Counted from the stretch's first letter, positions 8,579 to 17,767 are shown. The stretch is DNA of 64,000 nucleotides from Henriciella sp. (GCA_013213785.1 JABSPZ010000005.1:416255-480254); one strand, 5' to 3'. The notes: generated by a model from the sequence alone, not told the origin. Made by a program: numbers and translations.

Positions 8579-9619
8579 ATGAAAGTTCAAGCACCACTCA
8601 AAGCGGCTGTTCTCGGCGCCTCTGGCTATACTGGCGCTGAAACCGTTCGTCTGCTCGCGGGGCATCCGCAAGTCGAAGCAGGCGCCGCGACAGGGCATAG
8701 CCTTGCTGGTAAAAAGCTCTCTCAAATTTTCCCTCACCTCGCTGGTCCGACGGATTTGCCGGTTGTCAAAGCTGAAGACGTGAATTGGGATGAGATTGAT
8801 ATCGCTTTTGGGTGTTTGCCGCATGGAACGAGCCAAGATCTCATCGAAACGCTCCCGGAACATGTCAAAACCATCGACCTTTCCGCTGACTATCGTTTGC
8901 GAGACGCCGACCTTTACGCCAAAACCTATGGCCGGCCGCATCTGAACGCTGAGCGGACAGCCAAGGTGAAATATGGTCTCTCGGAATGGCGAGGCGACGA
9001 ACTGAAGGGGGAAACGCTCGTCGCGTGCCCTGGTTGTTATCCGACGGCTAGTCTTCTGGCGTTGCTTCCAATCATCCGGCTGATTGATACTGATAGCGTT
9101 ATTGTTGACGCTAAATCTGGTGTTTCGGGTGCCGGGCGAGGTCTTAAGGAAGGAAACCTGTTTTCTGAGGCAGCAGAGGGTGTGCACGCCTACGGCGTCG
9201 GAATACATCGTCATGCGCCAGAGATCGAGCAGGAATTGAACCTACAGGCTGGGCGAACCGATATTGGCGTAACGTTCACACCTCATCTTATTCCGATGAC
9301 ACGCGGCGAACTGGTCACCTGTCATATGCGCGGTGATGTCGATCAAATCCAATCTGCGCTCGAAACAAAATACGCAGGCTCTCCGTTTGTATCTGTTTTG
9401 CCGCTTGGATCCCCGACGCCTGATACTCGCCACGTTCGCGGAACCAATAATTGTCGGATCGCGGTCTATCCGGACCGTGTAAAGGGTCGTGTGGTCGTAA
9501 TTGCGGTCATAGATAACTTGGTCAAAGGCTCGTCAGGGCAGGCGATTCAGAACCTCAACCTGATGATGGGCTGGGATGAAACGCTTGGCCTATCGGGGCT
9601 GCAGGCTCTGTTCCCATAG
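8579..9619 (+). CDS. argC: N-acetyl-gamma-glutamyl-phosphate reductase
   Basis: Third step of arginine biosynthesis: NADPH-dependent reduction of N-acetylglutamyl phosphate to the semialdehyde. The protein has 346 residues, the usual length of the long ArgC type. The Rossmann start AAVLGASGYTGAE is near residue 9, and the catalytic cysteine lies in CPGCYPT near residue 151. A conserved GVGIHRHAPEIEQEL stretch and PHLIPMTRGE follow, both part of the active site and dimer interface. Start ATG with AGAGG about 10 bases upstream. It follows the ribosomal operon terminator, an arrangement (rpsI then argC) seen in other Alphaproteobacteria. Confidence 0.95.
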   Translation: MKVQAPLKAAVLGASGYTGAETVRLLAGHPQVEAGAATGHSLAGKKLSQIFPHLAGPTDLPVVKAEDVNWDEIDIAFGCLPHGTSQDLIETLPEHVKTIDLSADYRLRDADLYAKTYGRPHLNAERTAKVKYGLSEWRGDELKGETLVACPGCYPTASLLALLPIIRLIDTDSVIVDAKSGVSGAGRGLKEGNLFSEAAEGVHAYGVGIHRHAPEIEQELNLQAGRTDIGVTFTPHLIPMTRGELVTCHMRGDVDQIQSALETKYAGSPFVSVLPLGSPTPDTRHVRGTNNCRIAVYPDRVKGRVVVIAVIDNLVKGSSGQAIQNLNLMMGWDETLGLSGLQALFP

Positions 9620-9630
9620 AGGAGAGTGAG

Positions 9631-10071
9631 ATGTCGATAGAAGTTCGTGCGGTAACTGAGCAGGACGAAGCGATCTGGCGAAAGCTCTGGACCGGCTATT
9701 TAGAGTTCTATGAGTCGAAGGTGGATGAAGCTGTCTATCAATCGACATTTCGACGTATGCTGACACCGGGTGAGTATGAACCCAATGCTCTCGTTGCTTG
9801 GGATGGGGATAAGGCTGTTGGTCTCGTCCACTACATGTTCCATCGGCACTGCTGGCGCATCGAAAATGTTTGCTATCTGCAAGACTTATTCGCGGATCCA
9901 TCCGTTCGCGGGAAGGGGGTTGGTCGGGCGCTGATTGAGGCGGTTTATGCTGCAGCAGACACAGCAGGTTGCCCCGTGGTTTATTGGAACACCGCAGACG
10001 ACAACCATACGGCGCGTCTCCTTTATGATCGCATCGCGAAAAAGACTCAGTTCATCAAATATCAGCGCTAA
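9631..10071 (+). CDS. GNAT family N-acetyltransferase
   Basis: A 146-residue single-domain GNAT protein. The acetyl-CoA pyrophosphate-binding loop is visible as VRGKGVGRALIEAV near residue 90, followed by YWNTADDNHTARLLYDRIA, the C-terminal helix of the fold. It begins 12 bases after argC with a strong GAGGAG site, so it is probably co-transcribed. The substrate cannot be inferred; the N-terminal part (WRKLWTGYLEFYE) is of the kind seen in small amine or toxin-resistance acetyltransferases. Confidence 0.88.
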   Translation: MSIEVRAVTEQDEAIWRKLWTGYLEFYESKVDEAVYQSTFRRMLTPGEYEPNALVAWDGDKAVGLVHYMFHRHCWRIENVCYLQDLFADPSVRGKGVGRALIEAVYAAADTAGCPVVYWNTADDNHTARLLYDRIAKKTQFIKYQR

Positions 10072-10076
10072 GCGAA

Positions 10077-13000
10077 CTAGAGGCTTAGCAGCTCGGGATC
10101 GCCGCCTTGGGCAGTGATGTTGATGGTCACTGTCCGCTCAGTAGCAAACCGATGCAGATAATGCGGGCCACCCGCTTTCGGACCCGTGCCAGACAGACCC
10201 TCACCCCCAAATGGCTGCACGCCCACCACCGCGCCAATCATTGAGCGATTGACGTAGCAGTTTCCAATTGGAACAGCTTTTTGAACGGCATCCGCAAAGC
10301 GTTCCAAGCGAGAGTGAACGCCGAGGGTCAAACCATACCCTTTGTTAGCCAGTTCTGCGCCGACGCTTGCAATATCGTCGGGATCATAACGCAGCACATG
10401 AAGAACGGGCCCGAATGTCTCGTGATCAATTTGGTCGAGACTGTTCAATTCAATTAGGGCCGGACCAAAAAAGCTCCCTATATCGGGCGCTTTAACCTGA
10501 TGTAGGAGTTTTGCCTCCTCGGACATATTCGAAAGGTGTCGCTCTAGGATGCCGTGCGCTTCCTTATCAATCACTGGACCTATATCGGTTTGTGTAAGGC
10601 CGGGATCGCCAAGCGAGAGTTCATCCATTGCGCCCTTTAGACCATCGATCAAACCATCGGCTGTATCGTGCGGCAGGAAGGCAATGCGTAAAGCTGAGCA
10701 TCTTTGTCCAGCTGAACCAAAGGCAGATACGATAATATCGTCGATCACTTGTTCGCGCAGCGCCGTTGTGTCGACGAAAAGGCCATTCAATCCGCCGGTT
10801 TCAGCGATTAAAGGAATGATTGGTCCATCTCGTCCCGCGAGCGTTTGATTGATCAGTCGCGCCGTCGAAGTGCCGCCTGTGAAGCAAACGCCCGACACGC
10901 GAGGATCATTGGTGAGGGCAGCTCCGACTGTTTCACCGCGGCCTGGAAGCAGGTGAAGTGCTTCGGCCGGAAGTCCTGCTGCTTGGAAGAGCTGAACTGC
11001 CTCATATGCGATCAGCGGCGTCTGCTCAGCGGGTTTTGCAACAACAGTGTTTCCTGCTGCTAGGGCAGCCGCAATTTGTCCTGTAAAGATCGCAAGCGGG
11101 AAGTTCCAAGGACTAATGCACGCGAAAACCCCGCGACCGTGGAGTTGCAGGTGGTTGGTTTCACCGGATGGACCAGGCAGCCGGATTGCCCCCTCGAATT
11201 CTGCTTCCGCCTGAGCCGCGTAATACCGGCAGAAGTCTACAGCCTCTCGTACCTCATCGACCCCATCGGCAAGTGTTTTGCCGGCCTCCCTTGCCATCAA
11301 CGCGATCAACCGCGCGGCATTGTCCTCAAGCGTATCGCCCATGGCGCGGAGAATGTCGGCGCGCGCCGCCCCCCGAAGACGATCCCAGGTGGTCTGATAT
11401 TTGGTGGCGGCCGTAAGCGCTTCATCGATGGCAGTGTCAGAGGCCTCGACGCAAGTGCCAATCCGCTTCTCATCAACGGGTGAGTTTACATCCGCACCCT
11501 TGTCGGTTTCGCTCGTGCCTGAGACAATTGGGCCCGCGGCGATGACAGGGCGATCACGCATTTCCTGCATCGCGATCGCAATGGCATCCCGGGCGCTCAG
11601 TTGTGAGAGATCCAAACCGGTGGAATTGCTGCGTTCAGGCCCAAAGAGCCGAGGCGGCGTCGGAATACGCGGATGGCGTCTAGGACCGATTTCAACCTTC
11701 GCGATTGGATCTTCCACGACCTGTTCTACCGGAACGTCGGGATCTAGAAACGCGTGTACAAAGCTCGTATTGGCTCCGTTCTCGAGCAGGCGGCGAACGA
11801 GGTAGGGGAGAAGATCTTCGTGGGCGCCTACCGGTGCATAGATCCGGACCTTGGTCCCGGCATCTGCAGCATCAAACAGCGCTTCACCCATCCCGTGTAG
11901 GCGCTGGAACTCGTAGTTTCCGACTCCAGCATCAGCGGCAAGAAGTTCGATCGCGCTATACGTATGAGCGTTGTGCGTTGCGAATTGCGGATATATCGCC
12001 GGCGCGCCCGCCAGCATGGCTTTCGCATTCGCAATGTAGCTGAGGTCGGTGTTCTGCTTGTTAGTGAAGACCGGGAAGTTTGGGTAGCCCGAGACTTGAG
12101 CGTGTTTGATCTCACTATCCCAATAAGCCCCTTTCACCAGACGAACCATGAGGCGCATTCCGGACGTTCTTGCCAGCTTGATCAATTCTTGGATGACGCG
12201 CCCGCTGCGCTTTTGATACGCCTGAACGGCGAGCCCTAAACCATCCCATCCTTTGAGAGATGGTTCCGCTGCAAGGCGTTCGAGAAGCTTTAGCGAAATG
12301 ACCAAACGATCTGCTTCTTCAGCATCTAGGCACAAGTGCATATTGGTCGCTGCTGCGCGATCACACAGGGTCTTTAGTCTTGGATACAGCTCATCCATGA
12401 CGCGCGCTTCGTTGACCGCTTCATAGCGCGGATGGAGCGCCGAAAGTTTCACAGACACGCCGCTAGAAGCTTCAGGTGCGAGTTTTGGATCTTTGTGTTT
12501 CGCAACCTGATCGATCGCTTGCGAGTAGGCCTCGTAATATCGGTCAGCATCCGCTTGGGTGCGGGCGCCTTCGCCAAGCATATCGAAACTGAAATGCGCG
12601 GCCTGACCGGAAGCAACAATCCGCTTGCTACGTTTCAGTGCCGCGTCGACATCGCGGCCGAGAACGAATTGCTCGCCCATGATCCGCATCGCCTGCATCA
12701 TAGCAGCGCGAATAACGGGCTCGCCGCTTTCCCTAATCAGGCCTTGCACGAATTTCCCGGCGCCCTTTAGGGCATCCCGTGGCGCGCCGATGACCCGGCC
12801 TGTTAGCATCAAACCCCAGGTCGACGCGTTCACGAGCCAGCTGTCAGATTGCCCCTTGTGAGAATCCCAATCGCCCGATCGAATTTTTTCAGCAATCAGG
12901 TCGTCGCGTGTATCCGCATCGGGGACCCGCAGCAGCGCTTCAGCCAAACACATGAGCGCCAAGCCTTCAGAGTTTGACAGTCCAAACTCTTCTAGGAAGC

Positions 13001-13208
13001 TCTCCATCATGCCTTTCTTGCGTCCGGTTGCTCGAGCTTTCACGACCAGCTCGCGTCCGATACGCACGGCGCTTCTCCGTTGACCCTCACTCAGGGCTGT
13101 CGTCTCCAGCAAGTCTGCAATCAATGCTTCTTCGTCTGCGAACTTTTCGAGGTCGAGATCATCCCAATTAATTTGGAATTCGGTCGGCATTGGAGCGGTT
13201 TGAGACAT
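10077..13208 (-). CDS. putA: Bifunctional proline dehydrogenase / glutamate-semialdehyde dehydrogenase
   Basis: A 1043-residue short-type PutA that converts proline to glutamate in two steps. The N-terminal proline dehydrogenase barrel (roughly residues 60-480) has the FAD-site segments RLMVRLVKGAYWDSE and YEFQRLHGMGE. The C-terminal aldehyde dehydrogenase (about 540-1020) has ISPWNFPLAIFTGQ, the NAD loop CFTGGTSTA, the general base Glu in ETGGLN near 801 and the nucleophilic Cys in GQRCSALR near 837. There is no ribbon-helix-helix DNA-binding domain, so it should be catalytic only and not an autorepressor. It converges on the GNAT gene with 5 bases between stop codons. Confidence 0.96.
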   Translation of the reverse strand: MSQTAPMPTEFQINWDDLDLEKFADEEALIADLLETTALSEGQRRSAVRIGRELVVKARATGRKKGMMESFLEEFGLSNSEGLALMCLAEALLRVPDADTRDDLIAEKIRSGDWDSHKGQSDSWLVNASTWGLMLTGRVIGAPRDALKGAGKFVQGLIRESGEPVIRAAMMQAMRIMGEQFVLGRDVDAALKRSKRIVASGQAAHFSFDMLGEGARTQADADRYYEAYSQAIDQVAKHKDPKLAPEASSGVSVKLSALHPRYEAVNEARVMDELYPRLKTLCDRAAATNMHLCLDAEEADRLVISLKLLERLAAEPSLKGWDGLGLAVQAYQKRSGRVIQELIKLARTSGMRLMVRLVKGAYWDSEIKHAQVSGYPNFPVFTNKQNTDLSYIANAKAMLAGAPAIYPQFATHNAHTYSAIELLAADAGVGNYEFQRLHGMGEALFDAADAGTKVRIYAPVGAHEDLLPYLVRRLLENGANTSFVHAFLDPDVPVEQVVEDPIAKVEIGPRRHPRIPTPPRLFGPERSNSTGLDLSQLSARDAIAIAMQEMRDRPVIAAGPIVSGTSETDKGADVNSPVDEKRIGTCVEASDTAIDEALTAATKYQTTWDRLRGAARADILRAMGDTLEDNAARLIALMAREAGKTLADGVDEVREAVDFCRYYAAQAEAEFEGAIRLPGPSGETNHLQLHGRGVFACISPWNFPLAIFTGQIAAALAAGNTVVAKPAEQTPLIAYEAVQLFQAAGLPAEALHLLPGRGETVGAALTNDPRVSGVCFTGGTSTARLINQTLAGRDGPIIPLIAETGGLNGLFVDTTALREQVIDDIIVSAFGSAGQRCSALRIAFLPHDTADGLIDGLKGAMDELSLGDPGLTQTDIGPVIDKEAHGILERHLSNMSEEAKLLHQVKAPDIGSFFGPALIELNSLDQIDHETFGPVLHVLRYDPDDIASVGAELANKGYGLTLGVHSRLERFADAVQKAVPIGNCYVNRSMIGAVVGVQPFGGEGLSGTGPKAGGPHYLHRFATERTVTINITAQGGDPELLSL

Positions 13209-13256
13209 GATCTTGTTTCGCTATTTCTAAGATAGTTCTAGTTGCAACTAATCGTT

Positions 13257-15467
13257 TCAATTGCCAAGACGTTTTCGGCCAGAAGCGGAGTATCTATCTC
13301 TGATATCGATCATCGGCGATCCAGCTTTGATGTAACCTATCGTCCAGATCGGCTCATCATGTTCCGCAAATTCGGCCAATACTCTTATGATTTGCGTTTC
13401 AGGAATGGTAGCGAGCAAGCCGCCACAGGTTTGCGGATCAAAGAACAGGTCTTTCAATGCGCCATCGCTCATGTCTACGCGGTCAATTTGAGTCGTGTTT
13501 GAAGACCACAGCGTGGATCGAATGCCGGTTTCCGCATATTGGATGGCGCCGTTTAGGACCGGAATGTTTTGAGCATCAATGTGTGCTGCGACACCCGATG
13601 CGACGAGAATGTTGAGCAGATGCCCAGCGAGCCCGAAACCAGTCACGTCAGTCATCGCGGTAGCTGCTTTTGCTAGGACCGTAGATGCTGTCGCTTGCGA
13701 GCGCAGCATGCTTTCAATCGTAGCTAAATAGTGATCGCCATCCGCGACTTGGCGCATCTCGGCAGCGAGCAATACCCCCGTGCCAATAGGTTTCGTGAGG
13801 ACAATCACATCGCCGTCTTGAGCCCCGTTCTGGCGAACAATTTTGCATCCAGCCGGAGCAGATACAGTGAACCCGATGGTGAGCTCTGCGCCGCTACTGG
13901 TATGTCCGCCGACGATCTTGGCGCCGCTCGCGTCCACGATTTCATGAGTGCCTGCCATAACCTCTCGCAACATGTTCGCCTGTTTTTCACTCGCAAGTGG
14001 GGGCAGGATGATATGGCTCAGTATTGCTTCGGGCGCTGTGCCCATCGCCCACATATCGCCTAGGGCATGAATTGCAGCGATTTTCGCGAGCAAATATGGA
14101 TCAGAATTGAAGGCGCGCAGATGATCGGTACTTAGAATTCGGGCGTGGTCAGCTGGGCCAATGATTGCGGCGTCTTCCATACTTTTTGACGAAAAACCAA
14201 GACCCCTCGTGAGAGGGGCTTGCGCTAGCTTCGCACCGCAGCCTCCGCATGGGCTTTCGTGTTGCTGGAGGTATTCAGATACGCCATCGGCAACCTTCGG
14301 CGGTAGCTGCGTAGAAGGCATATCCATTACTCCCCGAAATTGATTCATAAACTTACGATCAATTCGATCCTTGAGGCGCCACACCCAGTCACCGGAGAGC
14401 CCGACACCCCATTTGTCGGTAACGGCCGATCTGCGTCCGGTAGAGATGAGTTTGAGATAGTCTTTCTGTGGCTTGTAAGATTTTGGCTGCCTGCTTGAAA
14501 GTTCGGCGTGTAGATTGTCGAAGAGAATAGGGGCTTGTCGGACCGCAAACACGCCGGCTTTAGGGCGTGGTGCCTGCGTGAGATACGCGCAATCGCCGAC
14601 CGCATAAACACCGGGGGCGCCAATCGCTTTCAAGTGTTCGTCGACGGCTATGTATCCGTCATTCAGGCTTAGCCCAGTCTGCTCAAGCCAATCATGCGGC
14701 TTTGCGCCTGCGGCGCTCACGACGAAGTTCGCTTCCACGAGTTGCGTACCCGAGGCGATATGGATGCCTTGTTCTGACACTTTGGACGCTTTGGTGCTTA
14801 GTATGACGTCGACGTTTGAGCGCGCTAATTCGTTGGCCAACACGTTTCGTGCTCTGGGACGAAGCTCACCTAGGATACTGTCGCCGGCTTCAATCAAACG
14901 GACGCGTCCGTCGCCAGCGAGTTCTGTTTTTAGGCGATATGCCATTGCCAATGCCAACTCGACCCCGGCAACGCCACCACCGAGGATTGCTATGTCGGGT
15001 GTTAAGCCGGTGGTTTTTGCGCGTTCTATAAGAGTATCCCACGCTATCGAGAACGTCCCAAGTGGTTTTGCGGGCACCAGATGTTTATCCGCGCCGGGCA
15101 GATCAATGAGACGAGATGTAATGCCGATATCTATAGACAGCGCGTCGTAAGCCAGATCAGGCGACGCGCCTAACTGTACGGTCTTCCGCTCAAGGTCGAT
15201 CCCAATCGCATGGTCAATGACCAGCCGTGCATTTGCTTGCCGCGCCAGCCTGACAAGATCTATATCAAGTTCGTCTCGATCGTAATGTCCGGCAACAAAG
15301 CCGGGGAGCATTCCCGTGTACGGGGCTTTGACCTGCGGGTTCACGATGGTGACTTGTGCGCCGGGCAAAGGTGTCATCGCCCATTTCCGCAAGACGAGCG
15401 CATGAGCATGACCGCCGCCGAGTAGAACGAGGTCTCGTGTGATGGGGAGAGGGCGGCTCGCCTGCAC
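13257..15467 (-). CDS. selD: NADH-dehydrogenase-like / selenide-water dikinase fusion (SelD)
   Basis: A 736-residue two-domain protein. Residues 1 to about 385 are an FAD/NAD(P) disulfide-reductase fold of the NDH-2 type: LGGGHAHAL near residue 16, a second dinucleotide loop ILGGGVAGVELA near 165 and GVYAVGDCAYL near 295. From about residue 405 it is a full SelD, which makes selenophosphate from selenide and ATP. The catalytic Cys and Lys are in GGCGAK near 408, and ALGDMWAMG, GGHTSSG and DVTGFGLAGHL follow. The catalytic position is Cys, not Sec. The start is a GTG with AAAGGAG nine bases upstream. It is separated from the UGSC selenoprotein gene by a terminator but belongs to the same locus. 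Confidence 0.93.
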   Translation of the reverse strand: MQASRPLPITRDLVLLGGGHAHALVLRKWAMTPLPGAQVTIVNPQVKAPYTGMLPGFVAGHYDRDELDIDLVRLARQANARLVIDHAIGIDLERKTVQLGASPDLAYDALSIDIGITSRLIDLPGADKHLVPAKPLGTFSIAWDTLIERAKTTGLTPDIAILGGGVAGVELALAMAYRLKTELAGDGRVRLIEAGDSILGELRPRARNVLANELARSNVDVILSTKASKVSEQGIHIASGTQLVEANFVVSAAGAKPHDWLEQTGLSLNDGYIAVDEHLKAIGAPGVYAVGDCAYLTQAPRPKAGVFAVRQAPILFDNLHAELSSRQPKSYKPQKDYLKLISTGRRSAVTDKWGVGLSGDWVWRLKDRIDRKFMNQFRGVMDMPSTQLPPKVADGVSEYLQQHESPCGGCGAKLAQAPLTRGLGFSSKSMEDAAIIGPADHARILSTDHLRAFNSDPYLLAKIAAIHALGDMWAMGTAPEAILSHIILPPLASEKQANMLREVMAGTHEIVDASGAKIVGGHTSSGAELTIGFTVSAPAGCKIVRQNGAQDGDVIVLTKPIGTGVLLAAEMRQVADGDHYLATIESMLRSQATASTVLAKAATAMTDVTGFGLAGHLLNILVASGVAAHIDAQNIPVLNGAIQYAETGIRSTLWSSNTTQIDRVDMSDGALKDLFFDPQTCGGLLATIPETQIIRVLAEFAEHDEPIWTIGYIKAGSPMIDIRDRYSASGRKRLGN

Positions 15468-15511
15468 GGTTGGGGGCTCCTTTCTATCCTTCTCCGGTCG
15501 CAGATCCCGGC

Positions 15512-15549
15512 CTAAAACGCAATCAGCCCGATCTTTCGACCGGGCTGAT
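15512..15549 (-). terminator. Intrinsic terminator after the UGSC selenoprotein gene
   Basis: Read on the minus strand, a perfect 9-bp stem (ATCAGCCCG with CGGGCTGAT) with a 10-base loop is followed by TGCGTTTTA. It lies 21 bases after the selenoprotein stop codon. It suggests that the downstream selD fusion has its own promoter or depends on readthrough. Confidence 0.7.
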
Positions 15550-15570
15550 GAATATTGGAATTGCTATGTT

Positions 15571-16089
15571 CTAGTTAGTAAGCGCACTCACGACTTGATC
15601 ATAGACCGCGACAGCTTTGGCGCGCATTTCGTCATCATTCGCATCCTGAATAGGATGATCAACGAGGACGAAGCGAGCGCCGTCCATACCGAGCGCTTCG
15701 CGCTGAGTAACCGCCGCATTGTGAAATTCGCTTGAAGCAATCGTAACCGCTGGGAGGCCCTGGATTTCAAACCAGACTGTGTCGTGCATACTGCACGTCG
15801 TACAAGACCCTCAGTCAGCTAATCCTTCAATCACGAAATCACATTCCGCTTTCATCTGTGCCCGCAAATCGTCGGGACACGGTTTCGTAAAGGTCGGCTT
15901 CGCATAGCGCCGGATCTCAATATCCGGCATGCGTTCCCCCATTAGGCGTTCCAGCTCATCGAGCAGAACATCGCCGCGGGGTTTGCGAATATCCATCAAG
16001 CCGACCACCCCTGAGACCTGTCCGCTGCGCGGCGTAATCTGCCGACTTACTGGAACAGCTTCATCAGTGGGATCGAGAATTACGGTCAT
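15571..16089 (-). CDS. UGSC-motif selenoprotein, in-frame UGA = Sec93
   Basis: Reads as one 172-residue protein if the TGA at 15813-15811 is decoded as selenocysteine. The upstream 92 codons end in IEGLAD, then U, then GSCTTCS, then the 72-codon MHDTVWFEIQG part in the same frame. The resulting U-G-S-C-x-x-C is the signature of the UGSC family of (seleno)proteins, in which some homologues carry Cys at the first position. The SD is AAGGAGG about 9 bases before the ATG. A hairpin with the geometry of a bacterial SECIS lies just after the UGA. selA, selB and the tRNA-Sec gene lie directly upstream and selD directly downstream. The fold looks like a small alpha/beta redox protein; the reaction is unknown. 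If the UGA were a stop, the 72-codon remainder would be left without an RBS. Proposed partner: the 528-residue protein 14 bases upstream. Confidence 0.92.
15775..15813 (-). promoter_or_regulatory. Candidate bacterial SECIS element
   Basis: Minus strand, immediately 3' of the UGA. A perfect 6-bp upper stem (CGTGCA at 15797-15792 with TGCACG at 15788-15783) closes a 3-base GTA loop, and an outer TGT/ACA pairing is possible. The loop begins 19 bases after the UGA, within the spacing reported for bacterial SECIS elements, and has G as its first base as in the SelB-binding apical loop. SelB binding is an inference. Confidence 0.65.
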
Positions 16090-16103
16090 TCTTCCTCCTT
16101 CTT

Positions 16104-17690
16104 CTAGATATCTTCAATCTTCCGGGACACTGATTGCGATCCCATTGCGCCGGTCACCCAGCCATGAAACGCGCTCGAGAATTTCCCGGCGTCTGAGCCT
16201 GCAACTACCATATGGATATAATCGGAGCTGGCAAATTTCGGGACCTGCTTGTCGAGCTGTTCAGCGCTGAGTTTTGCGGCAGCGTCGCGGGTCATTCCGG
16301 CGCCAGACACATCGTCTGCGACCATGTCTCGCAAAGGCCGCTTTGTGACCTCCTGGATCCGGTCCCTCAGCCTGGATTTCTCATACTCGCCGTCTTTCAG
16401 GAGCGTATCTATGTGTTCCGGACACACAACTAACAGCGTATCGACGGGCATCATGTGATACTTAGGTAGGAAAAGAGCCTCCAGACCGAGCGCCAAAGAT
16501 CCTGCGATTTCATCAGGAGCACGGGACTCCTGATCGACAATGTTCACAGGGCCAGATGTCATAGCGAAGGCCGTCACGACTGAGTCTTCAGCTTTAAACC
16601 CGCGTTCAACATGGAGCGGCGCCCATGGCGAGCGCTCTTCCCATTCGGCGAAGCACATCGTGATCTTCATCGGGTTGCCAAGCGTTGATCGATCCGTGCC
16701 GCCCGGTTTTGCGCCACCAATATTACGGATGGCGAGACGAACTGCGCGTCCGATCGTGGCGTTCGCGCGGTTGCCGCTTCCAAGTGCTCCGAGGCCGCTA
16801 TTCATTCCTATTCGTTCCCGAATGGGGCCGTTTACGACAAGGACGGGTGAGGCGCCCATGGTCGTTGCCATAACGCCATGTATGTTGAATTCGTCGGTGC
16901 AAACCGCTTCAATCGCGGCGATTACCACGGGCAAGTATTCTGGCTTACAGCCCGCCATGACCGCATTGATCGCGACTTTCTCGATCGTCGCTTCCCCCAT
17001 ATTGGGCGGCATTTGTGCAATCACTTCCTGCGCATCGCGCCGGGTGCCAGACAACATCCGCATAACGCGCTCTGGTGTGGGCGGAACCAAAGGAAGGCCA
17101 TCTGAGAAGCCCTGATCAAACATGAACTCGGCAACGTCATCCGCGCTCGCAACTTCAATCTTGCGCGCACGGATAGGGCTGTCATCAGCCTCGGCCTGGA
17201 GGCGGTCGTGAATGTCTGGATCTAAGTGTTTGGACCCGCACCCTGGGCGCCAATCCGGAAGCGAGTCCCAATCTATCTGCGCCGGCGCTAATTCAAGTGC
17301 AGCGGAGATGTCCGTATTTAGATCTTGCCACTCTGACTTTACGAAGCCTTCGAACATGGTCGCGGCGGAGGCTCCATCTGGGCACCAATAAATGGCGGGC
17401 ACGATGTCGAAATAGAAGACAAACGAGGTCTTGAGCGTGGTATCCTCCAGTATGGGAAGCGTCAGGCCGTGCCGGTCTTTCAAAATCAATCCGCCATCGC
17501 GGGTTTGACTGATCATCCAGATATTCACGCTCTCGCCAAAGGCACTGTGCATGGCTTGGACGAGCGGCACAGCAAGGTTGCAGGTCGCGCAGTCCTCTTT
17601 CACGAAACAGAGAAGAGTAGGGCGCACTGATGGGAACGCATGGGAAGCGCCATCGAGGTCTTGGAGTTCAAACCCAGGAACTTCAGTCAT
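16104..17690 (-). CDS. Thioredoxin-fold / large unknown-domain partner of the UGSC protein
   Basis: A 528-residue protein. Residues 1 to about 140 are a thioredoxin/TlpA-like domain with a redox pair C34-A-T-C37 (KEDCATC) at the expected place after the first strand. From about residue 175 a long second domain begins with FMFDQGFSDGLPLVPPTPERV. It continues through AINAVMAGCKPEYLPVV, VVNGPIRERIGMN and NATIGRAVRLAIRNIGGA, and ends in GSQSVSRKIEDI. I recall this second domain next to UGSC proteins in other genomes but know of no function for it. There is no signal peptide, so it should be cytoplasmic. SD GGTGGAG precedes the ATG; the selenoprotein follows after 14 bases, so they form one transcript. 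A thiol/selenol relay between the two is a reasonable inference. Confidence 0.85.
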   Translation of the reverse strand: MTEVPGFELQDLDGASHAFPSVRPTLLCFVKEDCATCNLAVPLVQAMHSAFGESVNIWMISQTRDGGLILKDRHGLTLPILEDTTLKTSFVFYFDIVPAIYWCPDGASAATMFEGFVKSEWQDLNTDISAALELAPAQIDWDSLPDWRPGCGSKHLDPDIHDRLQAEADDSPIRARKIEVASADDVAEFMFDQGFSDGLPLVPPTPERVMRMLSGTRRDAQEVIAQMPPNMGEATIEKVAINAVMAGCKPEYLPVVIAAIEAVCTDEFNIHGVMATTMGASPVLVVNGPIRERIGMNSGLGALGSGNRANATIGRAVRLAIRNIGGAKPGGTDRSTLGNPMKITMCFAEWEERSPWAPLHVERGFKAEDSVVTAFAMTSGPVNIVDQESRAPDEIAGSLALGLEALFLPKYHMMPVDTLLVVCPEHIDTLLKDGEYEKSRLRDRIQEVTKRPLRDMVADDVSGAGMTRDAAAKLSAEQLDKQVPKFASSDYIHMVVAGSDAGKFSSAFHGWVTGAMGSQSVSRKIEDI

Positions 17691-17767
17691 GTCTCCACCT
17701 TCCGCAATTTCAGAAAACTATGCTGAGATTCCAGAGCATGTCCACGCGTTGCGCAGCGTCACTTAAT

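Noticed and set aside
15571..15789. The 72-codon frame MHDTVWFEI as a separate small gene
   Set aside because: It has no ribosome site, starts inside the candidate SECIS stem, and joins in frame with the upstream 92 codons through the UGSC signature.
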